Origin: Bacteroidota bacterium
Lineage (GTDB): Bacteria > Bacteroidota > Bacteroidia > B-17B0 > Aurantibacillaceae
Direction: 5' to 3'
Length of the DNA: 64,000 nt
Assembly (NCBI GenBank): GCA_947450025.1
Contig: CANFTW010000007.1
Coordinates: forward strand, 62,001 to 126,000
Shown piece by piece: positions 56,138 to 64,000 of the stretch; positions within the stretch are counted from its first letter, which is position 1, and the number at the start of each line of letters is the position of its first letter. Below the pieces are notes generated by a model. The model had not been told where the DNA came from and searched no databases. It saw nothing but the letters and a program-made list of their open reading frames with translations. A program made the translations under genes and the position numbers.

Positions 56138-56191
56138 TCAATCGAATTAATTAAAACTATGAGCCTAATTAATAACCATAAATCAATCAAC

Positions 56192-58516
56192 ATGAAAAAA
56201 ATTAAATTATTTGCAGCCTTATTAGGACTAAGTATTGCAAATGTTCAAGCGCAATGTCCTCTTCCAACAGGGGAGTCTTTTGAGACTTTTACTTCAGCTT
56301 CAAGCTTTACCGCTAATGCTTTATATTCCGGAAGTTGGACATCTAATATTGGAGGGACATTTACATATGCAACTGGACAAGTTGGATTAGCAAGTCGAAT
56401 AGATATCGCAAATGAATATGTGCAAGTAAATACAAATGATGCGATGGGTGTTGTGAGTTATTACTTAAAAGGATGGACCACTAGTAGCGCTCCTTGGTCA
56501 GGTACGTTTAAACTTCAAGAATCTGTAAATGGAACAACATGGACGGACATAACGGTTCTTACTAATAATTTAAATGTTAATTCTTATATTAATTATACAG
56601 TTACTCCAAATGCAAATTCTCGTTATTTAAAATGGATACTTACTACAAAAGTATCTGGAAGTAATGTTGGCTTAGATGAGATTAACATCGCAGCAGCACC
56701 TATAACAGCGCAAGAAATCAACGTGAAACAAGCAGGAAATACAATTTTAACTGGTGGTAATTCTTCATTGTTTAATTCTGCTGTTGGAACTCCAACAACG
56801 GTGGCGTTCACGATTGAAAATTTAGGAAGTGTATCTTCTTTAAATATTAATTCATTTTCTTTAACTGGACCAGCAGCAGCAGATTTTACTGTAACGGCTC
56901 CTACAGGGCCTTCAACAATTAATCCATCTTCAAACGTGCCTTTGACGTTGTCATTTAATCCAAGTGCAGCAGGAACTCGTTCTGCAGTTTTAACCATTAA
57001 TAATAATGATGCTAATGAAGGTGCTTATGTGATTAATTTAAATGGTATTGGTGGAAATTTAGCTTCTCAGCCTTCTACACAAGCTACTAATTTAAATTTC
57101 TCTAACATTAAATCTTATAGAGCAGCGGCTAGTTTTAACGCAGCATCAGTAGCTCCATCTGGATATTTAATTCTTAAAAAACAATCTGCTACGGCTATTA
57201 CGGATGTTCCTGTTGATGGTGTAGCGTATCAAATTGGTGATGCAATTGGAGGTAGTAAAGTTATTTATTCTGGAAATGCAACTAATATTGGTATTAGTAA
57301 TGTTTATGCAGGATTACCTTATGAGTTAGCAATTTTTTCTTATAATGGTTCTGGTTCTTTTACAAATTATTTAACAACTAGTCCTTTAACTGCAGGTTTT
57401 ACTGCTTTAGCAACGATGCAACCCGTATCAGAGTATAGTTCATTAAACGTTACTAATCCTAATTTCTTAACATCTTTATCGGCTCAAATCTATCCTCACA
57501 CTTCATTGTTTTATAGTAATTATGATGAAACAATGATTAAATTATTTACGGCTCGCGATACAACCGCTGGTAAAAAAGTAGTGACATGTGTTTATAGTAG
57601 TGAAAATTATGTTTATACAGAACCGTTTGATTGGTCATATATGAGCCGTGAGCATAGCTACTGTCATCAATGGATGCCTACAAATCCTGCAGATGGAACA
57701 GGGGCGGCTCCAAATAATGTGGAAAGAAAAGAATATAATGATCAACATCATTTATTCCCAACTAACCAAAATGATGTGAATGCAGTGCGCAGTAATTATC
57801 CTATGGGTGAAGTAACTACAGTTCAAAGTACATTTATAAATTCAAAACGTGGACAAAACGCTTTAGGACAAACTGTTTTTGAGCCAAGAGCATCTCACAA
57901 AGGAGATTGGGCTCGTGCTGTGATGTATTTAGCAACAGCTTATAATGGACAAACCGATGCGTATGGTGTTGCTCAAAATTGGAAATTTAAAAATCCGATT
58001 AGTGCAACAATTGGGTATGGTCAAGATCAAAATATTATTAAGAAATGGCATTTCCAAGATTTACCAGATGCTTATGAGATTTCTCGTAACGACTTTTTAG
58101 ATTCATTACAAGGCAATCGTAATCCATTTGTTGATAGTATTCGTTATGCTTGTTATATTGATTTTAGCAACATGACTTATATTGCAAGTCCTACTTATAC
58201 TACTGGAACTAATTTTCCATGTTATGTAGCCTCAACAGTTGGTGTAAAAGAAAATGCAGCATCTCATTTTGAGTATGTGTTAGCACCTAATCCTACTTCA
58301 GGTGATTTCTATTTATTAATTGATGCAACAGTTGCTGAGACCTTTAATTTAAAAATTACTGATATTTCTGGAAGAGTAGTGTATGCCAGAAGTGTTGATG
58401 TAGCAAATGGATTTAATAATATTACCGTTAATGATTTAAAGTTAACAGGTGGTGTTTATTTTGTAAATCTTACCTATAATAATGAAAAAATTACTCGTAA
58501 ATTAATTATACAATAA
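56192..58516 (+). CDS. T9SS-secreted endonuclease I family nuclease
   Basis: The start is at 56192 (MKKIKLFAALLGLSIANVQAQ; 774 residues). An ATG 11 codons earlier would place a polar segment before the signal peptide. Residues 25-170 form a jelly-roll module. Residues 175-290 form a choice-of-anchor/HYDIN-like beta domain (NPSAAGTRSAVLTINNND). About 430-650 is the endonuclease I domain: DWSYMSREHSYCHQWMP, NDQHHLFPTNQNDVNAVRS, FEPRASHKGDWARAVMYLAT. The His and the Asn-Asp-Val-Asn and GDWAR segments match the secreted nonspecific nuclease family. A type A sorting domain occupies 690-774 (YVLAPNPTSGDFYLLI). It should degrade extracellular DNA and RNA. Confidence 0.93.
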   Translation: MKKIKLFAALLGLSIANVQAQCPLPTGESFETFTSASSFTANALYSGSWTSNIGGTFTYATGQVGLASRIDIANEYVQVNTNDAMGVVSYYLKGWTTSSAPWSGTFKLQESVNGTTWTDITVLTNNLNVNSYINYTVTPNANSRYLKWILTTKVSGSNVGLDEINIAAAPITAQEINVKQAGNTILTGGNSSLFNSAVGTPTTVAFTIENLGSVSSLNINSFSLTGPAAADFTVTAPTGPSTINPSSNVPLTLSFNPSAAGTRSAVLTINNNDANEGAYVINLNGIGGNLASQPSTQATNLNFSNIKSYRAAASFNAASVAPSGYLILKKQSATAITDVPVDGVAYQIGDAIGGSKVIYSGNATNIGISNVYAGLPYELAIFSYNGSGSFTNYLTTSPLTAGFTALATMQPVSEYSSLNVTNPNFLTSLSAQIYPHTSLFYSNYDETMIKLFTARDTTAGKKVVTCVYSSENYVYTEPFDWSYMSREHSYCHQWMPTNPADGTGAAPNNVERKEYNDQHHLFPTNQNDVNAVRSNYPMGEVTTVQSTFINSKRGQNALGQTVFEPRASHKGDWARAVMYLATAYNGQTDAYGVAQNWKFKNPISATIGYGQDQNIIKKWHFQDLPDAYEISRNDFLDSLQGNRNPFVDSIRYACYIDFSNMTYIASPTYTTGTNFPCYVASTVGVKENAASHFEYVLAPNPTSGDFYLLIDATVAETFNLKITDISGRVVYARSVDVANGFNNITVNDLKLTGGVYFVNLTYNNEKITRKLIIQ

Positions 58517-58536
58517 GTTATTGATTAATTTTAAAG

Positions 58537-58565
58537 AAAAGGCTACCCTCTAGGTAGCCTTTTTT
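58537..58565 (+). terminator. terminator of the nuclease operon
   Basis: AAAAGGCTACC pairs with GGTAGCCTTTT over a CTCTA loop, with a T-run after, 21 bases past the endonuclease stop. Confidence 0.9.
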
Positions 58566-58631
58566 ATTTTTATAAGACACGACATTGTGCATTCTATTTA
58601 CTTGATAGTGGCTAATTTAGTTTTAACAAAT

Positions 58632-58665
58632 AAAAAAAGGCTTCGTGTTCACGAAGCCTTTTTTT
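58632..58665 (-). terminator. terminator of the acyl-CoA dehydrogenase gene
   Basis: GGCTTCGTG pairs with CACGAAGCC, with seven A and seven T flanking bases. On the minus strand it lies 16 bases after the stop at 58681. It is bidirectional in shape. Confidence 0.9.
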
Positions 58666-58680
58666 ATGATTGATTAATAA

Positions 58681-59823
58681 TTAGTCTTTTAATAATTCAC
58701 GGCTAATTACTAATTTTTGAATTTCACTAGTTCCTTCACCAATTGTACATAATTTACTATCTCTGTAATATTTCTCAGCAGGAAAATCTTTTGTGAATCC
58801 ATAACCTCCAAAAATTTGAACCGCTTCGGTACTATTTCTAACACAAACTTCAGATGCATAGTATTTAGCAAAAGCACCTTCTTTGGTCATTTTTTGTCCA
58901 CGATTTTTTAAATCAGCCGCTTTAAAAGTTAATAATTCAGCCGCATCTAATTCAGTAGCCATGTCAGCTAATTTGAAGCTAATTGCTTGAAATGCTGCAA
59001 TTGGTTTACCAAACTGTTCACGTTCTTTAGCATATTTTAAAGAGCATTCATAAGCACCACGAGCAATCCCACAGCTTAATGCTGCAATTGAAATACGACC
59101 TCCGTCTAGCACTTTCATTGCTTGAATAAATCCATCTCCTTCTTTACCCATCATTTGATCTTTGTGGATACGGCAATTTTCAAAAATTAATTCAGCAGTT
59201 TCGCTTGCACGCATACCTAGTTTATTTTCTTTTTTACCAGATTTAAATCCAGGCGTTCCTTTTTCGATAATAAAAGCACTCATACCATGACTATCACCTT
59301 TTTCTCCTGTACGAGCAATCACAACGGCTACATTTCCTGAAATAGCATGTGTAATAAAGTTTTTTGAACCATTTAATACATAATAGTCCCCATCTTTTAC
59401 AGCAGTGGTTGCCATTCCACCAGCATCTGATCCAGTTCCTGTTTCGGTTAATCCCCAAGCACCAATCCACTCAGCAGTAGCTAGTTTTGGTAAATATTTT
59501 TTCTTTTGTTCGTCGTTACCAAAAGCTAGGATATGCCCAGTACATAAAGAGTTATGAGCAGCCATTGATAAAGCAATAGACCCACAAATTTTACCTAATT
59601 CAATAATTGCGGTTACATATTCTGAATAAGATAAGCCAGAACCACCAAACTCTTCAGGGACTAAAACGCCCATTAAACCTAATTCTCCTAATTTTTTAAA
59701 TACATCAACTGGGAATGTTTGTGCTTCGTCCCATTCCATCATTTTAGGATAGATGTTTTCTTTACCAAATTTGCGAATCATATCCGCAATGGCGATTTGA
59801 TTTTCGTTTAATTGGAAGTTCAT
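58681..59823 (-). CDS. acyl-CoA dehydrogenase
   Basis: From the ATG at 59823 (MNFQLNENQIAIADMIRKFG) the product has 380 residues, the common length of short-chain acyl-CoA dehydrogenases. The longer frame to 59856 adds 11 atypical residues and overlaps apt. Motifs: GAWGLTETGTGSDAGGM and NGSKNFITHA (FAD site), REQFGKPIAAFQAISFKLADM, and the C-terminal QIFGGYGFTKDFPAEKYYRD with CTIGEGTSEIQK, where the Glu is in the position of the catalytic base. It oxidises acyl-CoA to enoyl-CoA; the chain length or branched-chain substrate is not readable. It follows apt on the same strand. Confidence 0.94.
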   Translation of the reverse strand: MNFQLNENQIAIADMIRKFGKENIYPKMMEWDEAQTFPVDVFKKLGELGLMGVLVPEEFGGSGLSYSEYVTAIIELGKICGSIALSMAAHNSLCTGHILAFGNDEQKKKYLPKLATAEWIGAWGLTETGTGSDAGGMATTAVKDGDYYVLNGSKNFITHAISGNVAVVIARTGEKGDSHGMSAFIIEKGTPGFKSGKKENKLGMRASETAELIFENCRIHKDQMMGKEGDGFIQAMKVLDGGRISIAALSCGIARGAYECSLKYAKEREQFGKPIAAFQAISFKLADMATELDAAELLTFKAADLKNRGQKMTKEGAFAKYYASEVCVRNSTEAVQIFGGYGFTKDFPAEKYYRDSKLCTIGEGTSEIQKLVISRELLKD

Positions 59824-59837
59824 TCCAACATTGTTTT

Positions 59838-60365
59838 CTAATACTGTGCTAGACATGTGATATTATTTGAGTGTTTATATAATTTTTCTTTACCGTTTAA
59901 AAATTCTAATCCTACAACAAAGTTAAAGCCACAAACGTTGGCGCCTTGTTGGGTTACTAAATGCGCTGCTGCATCTGCTGTTCCACCAGTAGCTAATAAA
60001 TCATCATGGATTAATACATTCCATCCTTTTTGTAAGCTATCAAGATGCATTTCTATTTTTGCAGTTCCATATTCTAATTCATATTCATAGCTAATAGTTT
60101 TATATGGTAATTTACCAGCTTTGCGAACCAAAACAAATGGAATGTTAAGTTTGTTTGCAATCAGTAATCCAAATAAAAAACCTCTGCTTTCAATACCAAT
60201 AATGGCATCAGGTTTAACATCCATTCTTTCAATAAAACCATTCACAATATCATTACATAACGCCTGATTTTCAAAAATAGGTGTTATGTCTTTAAACATA
60301 ATGCCTGGTTTTGGGAAATCAGGAATATCTCTGATGCTTGCTTTTATATTGGTTTCTAAAGACAT
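59838..60365 (-). CDS. apt: adenine phosphoribosyltransferase
   Basis: The 175 residues match Apt throughout. The N-terminal SIRDIPDFPKPGIMFKDITP is diagnostic, with IGIESRGFLFG and the KAGKLPYKTISYEYELEYG hood. The PRPP loop is VLIHDDLLATGGTADAAA. It salvages adenine to AMP. It ends 14 bases before the preferred start of the acyl-CoA dehydrogenase gene. A candidate -7 element TAAGTTTG lies 14 bases upstream of the start. Confidence 0.97.
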   Translation of the reverse strand: MSLETNIKASIRDIPDFPKPGIMFKDITPIFENQALCNDIVNGFIERMDVKPDAIIGIESRGFLFGLLIANKLNIPFVLVRKAGKLPYKTISYEYELEYGTAKIEMHLDSLQKGWNVLIHDDLLATGGTADAAAHLVTQQGANVCGFNFVVGLEFLNGKEKLYKHSNNITCLAQY

Positions 60366-60379
60366 TTTAGTAAGGATTA

Positions 60380-60387
60380 CAAACTTA
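60380..60387 (-). promoter_or_regulatory. candidate apt -7 element
   Basis: The minus strand reads TAAGTTTG (TAnnTTTG), 14 bases upstream of the apt ATG. Confidence 0.4.
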
Positions 60388-60486
60388 GCGAAATTTTGTT
60401 TACTTGTATATTATTTAATTAAAAAGAGCGATTTAAAACATGTTAAAAATGAAGGAATTAGTAATAAATCGGGATTTTTTTGGATT

Positions 60487-61191
60487 TTATTTTTTGAAAA
60501 TAATCCAATTACTTTGTTTGGATGTTTGTGAAAGATCCTGACCAATTGTTACCAATTTATTTGAGGAGGGGTCTTTATACCAGCCCTCGTCCCAAGATCC
60601 CATATCGGTATAAATTAATTGTTGAACCCCCAATAATACAAGGTCATCAGAAAATACTTTTAATGTAATAGCTTGTTTACTTTCGATAATTGCCACTGAA
60701 TAATCTTTTAATATTGCAATTCCTCTGCGTTGAAATATTTTTTTATCAGAAAATCCTGCCGCTTTACCATTTTGTATACATTGTATTTGCTGAAAAAAGG
60801 AAATTTTATTTTTTTTGACAATACTTAATAAACTGTCGTTAAATAATTTTCCTTTACCCGATTGAAATATTCGGCATTTATTTTTCTCGATGAATAAAAC
60901 ACCACCTAAAGTTTTATTAATAACCGCTTTATTTTCAATATTTCCGTTAACCGCATAAATGCCATCTACTTTTAAATTATTTAAATTAGTAAATGCCGCA
61001 GGAATGCAAACGACAATTGATGCATCGTTTTTATCTGGTCGTTTATTAGAAAATTCTATCGAACAGTCATTTTTTTTAATAAATGTATAGTTTGTCTGAC
61101 TTTTTCCGATTTTAGATTCAATAGAAATAGTTTGTGATAACAAACCATTTCTATTACAAAGTACAAGGATTAAAAAAAATAATTTTTTCAT
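60487..61191 (-). CDS. secreted protein, possibly phosphodiester glycosidase (DUF2233)-like
   Basis: The protein has 234 residues and a signal peptide (LFFLILVLCNRNGLLSQ) at 1-20. The mature domain contains GIYAVNGNIENKAVINKTLGG, IQCIQNGKAAG, QRRGIAILKD and YTDMGSWDEGWYKD. The order (VNG, then RRGIAI, then an Asp-Gly-Ser-like loop) resembles the phosphodiester glycosidase/DUF2233 fold, but several residues differ and I hold this weakly. The gene is 6 bases downstream of the phosphohexomutase gene. It may act on surface polysaccharide. Confidence 0.55.
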   Translation of the reverse strand: MKKLFFLILVLCNRNGLLSQTISIESKIGKSQTNYTFIKKNDCSIEFSNKRPDKNDASIVVCIPAAFTNLNNLKVDGIYAVNGNIENKAVINKTLGGVLFIEKNKCRIFQSGKGKLFNDSLLSIVKKNKISFFQQIQCIQNGKAAGFSDKKIFQRRGIAILKDYSVAIIESKQAITLKVFSDDLVLLGVQQLIYTDMGSWDEGWYKDPSSNKLVTIGQDLSQTSKQSNWIIFKK

Positions 61192-61197
61192 CGCTTA

Positions 61198-62604
61198 TTA
61201 GCCTAGTAATACTTTTTTTACGTCAGCTAAAATATCAAATGCTAAATCTTTGGTTGCAGCTTCTGCATAAATTCTCAGAACAGGTTCAGTTCCCGATGCT
61301 CGAATCATAGTCCATGTATTCTCATCAAAGAAAAATTTAAAGCCGTCTAAATCATCAACTCTTTGAATCTTATATTTACCAAACTCTTTATATAAATTGT
61401 TTTTGCAATTTTCTACAATTTTATTTTTTAGGCTGTCGTTAATGGTTAAATCATTTCTTTCAAAAGCAAATGTGCCTGTAATCGCATATACTTCTTCAAT
61501 TAAATCATTTAAACTTTTACCAGTTTTGGCCATAAATTCCCATAACACAAGTCCCATCCAAATTCCATCGCGTTCAGGGATGTGGCCTTTTATCGCAATT
61601 CCTCCACTTTCTTCTCCACCAACTAAAACATCTTCAGTAATCATAATATTGCAGATGTATTTAAAGCCGATTTTTACAATATCTAAAGGAAGGTTATAGT
61701 GCGCACAAATATTTTTTATTTTAACGGTTGAGCTAAATCCTGTGCATACTTTGCCATCCATTCCTTTGTATTTTTTCAGGTAATGAATTAATAATAATAG
61801 TATATGATGAGAGTCAACAAAGTTTCCTTTATTATCATATAATCCAATTCTATCAGCATCTCCATCAGTTACTAATCCGCAATCAATATCTCCTGAGTTT
61901 TTAATTAAGTTAGAAAATTCAGTTAAGTTTTTATGAATTGGTTCGGGCGCTTGTCCTTTAAAACTAGGATTGTAATCGTTATGTAAGTGAATAATTTCAG
62001 GAAATAAACGATACATCACACGTTGCCCTGCCCCATACATACTGTCGTAAGCAAATTTTAATCCTGAGTTTTTAATGGCAGTTAAATCAAAATTAGCCTC
62101 AACATGTTTTACATACATATCTTCTAATGGCGTAATTTCCAATAACCCTTTATCTTCAGCTGCTTTTAAATCAATAGAATCTAGAAGAATGCTGCTTTTT
62201 TCAGGAATAATATCTTCAATTTCTTGAACTTTTTCAGGACCTAATGGACCACCATAATAGCCCTTTAATTTATATCCGTTATAAGATGGTGGATTATGAG
62301 AGGCTGTAATTATAATTCCTAAACTAGCTTTGTGTCTTACGGTTCCTAACGAAATCATGGGTGTGCTCACAAAATCTTTTGCTAAAAACACTTTTATATT
62401 ATGAGCAACTAATATTTTAGCAGTGGTATGTGCAAATAATTCGCCTGCAAAGCGGCAATCATGGCCTAAAACAACCGAAGGATTTTCGAAATTTTTATTT
62501 AACCAAATAGCTGTTGCTTCAGTCACACGTGCTACATTATCAACCGTAAAGTCTTGCGCTATAATGGCTCTCCAGCCGTCGGTTCCAAATTTAATTTTTG
62601 TCAT
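61198..62604 (-). CDS. phosphoglucomutase/phosphomannomutase family enzyme
   Basis: This is a 468-residue alpha-D-phosphohexomutase. Domain 1 contains the phosphoserine loop IITASHNPPSYNGYKLKGY, with the serine that carries phosphate. Domain 2 contains the metal loop GLVTDGDADRIGLYD. Domain 3 contains GGEESGGIAIKGHIPERDG, and domain 4 closes with MIRASGTEPVLRIYAEA. The enzyme interconverts hexose 1- and 6-phosphates. The GEESGG sugar-specificity loop is compatible with phosphoglucomutase or phosphomannomutase. Confidence 0.93.
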   Translation of the reverse strand: MTKIKFGTDGWRAIIAQDFTVDNVARVTEATAIWLNKNFENPSVVLGHDCRFAGELFAHTTAKILVAHNIKVFLAKDFVSTPMISLGTVRHKASLGIIITASHNPPSYNGYKLKGYYGGPLGPEKVQEIEDIIPEKSSILLDSIDLKAAEDKGLLEITPLEDMYVKHVEANFDLTAIKNSGLKFAYDSMYGAGQRVMYRLFPEIIHLHNDYNPSFKGQAPEPIHKNLTEFSNLIKNSGDIDCGLVTDGDADRIGLYDNKGNFVDSHHILLLLIHYLKKYKGMDGKVCTGFSSTVKIKNICAHYNLPLDIVKIGFKYICNIMITEDVLVGGEESGGIAIKGHIPERDGIWMGLVLWEFMAKTGKSLNDLIEEVYAITGTFAFERNDLTINDSLKNKIVENCKNNLYKEFGKYKIQRVDDLDGFKFFFDENTWTMIRASGTEPVLRIYAEAATKDLAFDILADVKKVLLG

Positions 62605-62667
62605 ATATGAGTTCTATAATAGGATTTAAATATATCGAATTAATTATAATTGAACAAAGAATTTTCC

Positions 62668-63162
62668 TTATTCCATAATGGATTTTAAATGATCAAGAGT
62701 AGATTCATCATCCCATTCAATATAGCCTACATGATTATATACAACCTCTCCTTTCTTATTTAAAAGATAGGTTACGGGAATAGAATTGATGCCTATTTCA
62801 GGGAAGCTTTTGTTAAGGGATAAAAAGGTAAAAGGATATTGTTTTTTGTTTTTAAAGGATAACATTTTTTCTAAACCTTCATCGGTTATTGCTAAAACTT
62901 CTACATCCGATAATTTTTGTTGTTTAATTGCATTAATGGTTTTTAACTCATCTAAACAATTTGGACACCATGAGGCATAAAAACTCACAATAACTTTTTT
63001 ACCTTTTAAAGAGGCAATATCAAATTTTGTAGTGTCGGCTGTGGTTAGTTCAAATTTTGTAAGATCAATAGGAGGTGCAACCCTATATTTATTAAATAAA
63101 TATAAGCCAACAACTCCTAAAATAGATAGGATAAGGATGATATATGTGTTTTTTTTACTCAT
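62668..63162 (-). CDS. membrane-anchored thioredoxin-like protein (ResA/TlpA type)
   Basis: The protein has 164 residues with a membrane helix near 5-25 (NTYIILILSILGVVGLYLF). A thioredoxin fold follows. The active site is SFYASWCPNCLDELKT (Cys-Pro-Asn-Cys), and the cis-Pro is in GINSIPVTYLLNKKGEVV. A CPNC dipeptide is unusual between CPPC and CGPC, though still typical of redox-active thioredoxins. It probably reduces cytochrome or secreted-protein disulfides on the periplasmic face. A TAAGTTTG element lies at 63203-63210. It is divergent from mtgA. Confidence 0.9.
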   Translation of the reverse strand: MSKKNTYIILILSILGVVGLYLFNKYRVAPPIDLTKFELTTADTTKFDIASLKGKKVIVSFYASWCPNCLDELKTINAIKQQKLSDVEVLAITDEGLEKMLSFKNKKQYPFTFLSLNKSFPEIGINSIPVTYLLNKKGEVVYNHVGYIEWDDESTLDHLKSIME

Positions 63163-63202
63163 GTTATTAAAAAAGAAGTGTTGCTAAATTTTAATGAAAT
63201 AG

Positions 63203-63210
63203 CAAACTTA
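63203..63210 (-). promoter_or_regulatory. candidate -7 element of the membrane thioredoxin gene
   Basis: The minus strand reads TAAGTTTG (TAnnTTTG), 40 bases upstream of the start codon. No -33 TTG at the expected spacing. Confidence 0.4.
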
Positions 63211-63240
63211 AGGTAAATAATACAATAGTTTTACTGTTTT

Positions 63241-63975
63241 ATGAGAAAAATATTTGGAAGACTTTGGTCAATTGTATGGAAAGTAACTTTGAGTTTTTTC
63301 TTACTATCTGTTATTTCGGTGGTTGTTTATCGATGGGTTCGAGTTCCCATAACACCTTTAATGATGATTAGAAACATTGAACACTTTGGAAATGGAAAAG
63401 GATGGGAAATGAAGCATGACTGGGTAGAACTCGAGGACATTTCACCTAAACTTCAATTAGCTGTGGTGTGCAGTGAAGATCAAAATTATTTAAAACATTT
63501 TGGTGTAGATTGGGGAGCGATACAAAAAGCGATGAAAGAAAATGAAAAAGGAAAGAGAGTGAGGGGAGGTAGCACGATTACACAGCAAACTGCCAAAAAT
63601 GTTTTTTTATGGCAAGGCAGAAGTTATTTAAGAAAAGGATTGGAGTTATGGTTTACCCTATTAATTGAGGTGGTTTGGAGTAAAGAACGCATCATGGAAG
63701 TTTATTTAAATAGCATTGAAATGGGAGATGGTGTTTATGGAGCAGAGGCTGCATCGCAATATTGGTTTCATAAATCTGCTAAACAATTAAATAAGGATGA
63801 GGCATCTGCTATTGCGGCTATTTTGCCAAATCCAATTCGTTATAAGGCTAATCCTGCAAGTCAATATGTTTCAGGAAGAAAAATTTGGATTAAACAACAA
63901 ATGAATTTTTGGGGCAATACCTTGGATTATGATAAATACAAGGACGATGATGAACCAGTGAAAAATAAAAAGTGA
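63241..63975 (+). CDS. mtgA: monofunctional biosynthetic peptidoglycan transglycosylase
   Basis: The 244 residues include one N-terminal membrane helix (about 12-32). A GT51 domain follows: VVCSEDQNYLKHFGVDWGAI with the catalytic Glu, RGGSTITQQTAKNVFLW, KERIMEVYLNSIEMGDGVYG and ASAIAAILPNPIRYKA. Length agrees with MtgA (about 240). It polymerises lipid II glycan chains without a transpeptidase domain. No stop or frameshift is seen; the gene ends 25 bases before the window edge. Confidence 0.95.
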   Translation: MRKIFGRLWSIVWKVTLSFFLLSVISVVVYRWVRVPITPLMMIRNIEHFGNGKGWEMKHDWVELEDISPKLQLAVVCSEDQNYLKHFGVDWGAIQKAMKENEKGKRVRGGSTITQQTAKNVFLWQGRSYLRKGLELWFTLLIEVVWSKERIMEVYLNSIEMGDGVYGAEAASQYWFHKSAKQLNKDEASAIAAILPNPIRYKANPASQYVSGRKIWIKQQMNFWGNTLDYDKYKDDDEPVKNKK

Positions 63976-64000
63976 TTATTTAATTTTTTAAAAGGCTTGT

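Noticed and set aside
59824-59856. Longer N-terminus for acyl-CoA dehydrogenase overlapping apt
   Set aside because: The ATG at 59823 gives the normal 380-residue length and family N-terminus; a start at 59856 remains possible.
1-64000. CRISPR arrays, tRNA or rRNA genes, IS elements, prophage
   Set aside because: Intergenic gaps were read on both strands; no regularly spaced repeats, cloverleaf-like arms, transposase or integrase coding sequence, or terminal inverted repeats with target duplications were found.

Overview
The window is an AT-rich chromosome segment from a member of the Bacteroidota, probably a flavobacterium-like lineage. Supporting evidence: a complete SprA outer-membrane translocon of the type IX secretion system (T9SS); secreted proteins with T9SS type A or type B C-terminal sorting domains; TonB-dependent receptor and TlpA/DUF4369 architectures typical of the phylum; and promoters matching the Bacteroidota -7 consensus TAnnTTTG (best at rpsT, plsY and the 52.4 kb operon). 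No tRNA, rRNA, CRISPR array, prophage or insertion sequence was recognised.

Layout. 1-276: 5' part of a thiolase (minus). 0.4-3.9 kb: a T9SS type B cargo protein and a von Willebrand A protein. 3.9-10.4 kb (minus): a TPR membrane protein, a SUI1/eIF1-like factor, a conserved membrane protein, both methylmalonyl-CoA mutase subunits and DNA polymerase III delta. 10.5-13.7 kb: an M61 peptidase and three small membrane proteins; one (DUF2752) carries a terminator-like hairpin inside its coding sequence. 13.8-17.9 kb (minus): YggS, a DUF1015 protein, a large TPR/OmpA-like lipoprotein and ribosomal protein S20. 18.1-20.5 kb: an OmpA-domain protein and an Atg22-like transporter, followed by a decayed DUF1963 gene and plsY. 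22.0-30.5 kb: ruvA, sprA and a TrmH-family methyltransferase. 30.6-32.5 kb (minus): mvaB-like lyase and pyrD.

32.5-35.7 kb is the most unusual part. About 2 kb (small lipoprotein, marC, COG3650-like lipoprotein, part of a PAP2 gene) was duplicated in tandem across a 12-bp microhomology. The upstream copy then lost about 1.16 kb, leaving two lipoprotein paralogues plus remnants of marC and the PAP2 gene. 35.7-42.5 kb holds an NlpC/P60 lipoprotein, a T9SS cargo protein with SprB-like repeats, a GH3/beta-lactamase fusion, an unknown cytoplasmic protein and a fused membrane/spermidine synthase-like protein. 42.5-52.1 kb (minus) holds a peptide transporter, serA-like dehydrogenase, MoxR ATPase, three SurA/PpiD-type periplasmic chaperones and a TlpA-family oxidoreductase.

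52.3-58.5 kb is a compact operon with a strong candidate promoter and a possible structured leader: a lamin-tail-domain T9SS protein, a TonB-dependent receptor and a T9SS-secreted endonuclease I. The most economical reading is extracellular nucleic acid degradation and uptake, which is an inference from gene content. 58.7-64 kb contains acyl-CoA dehydrogenase, apt, a secreted protein of uncertain family, a phosphohexomutase, a membrane thioredoxin and mtgA. Most genes are housekeeping. The points that stand out are the decayed tandem duplication, the intragenic terminator-like hairpin and the nuclease/receptor locus.
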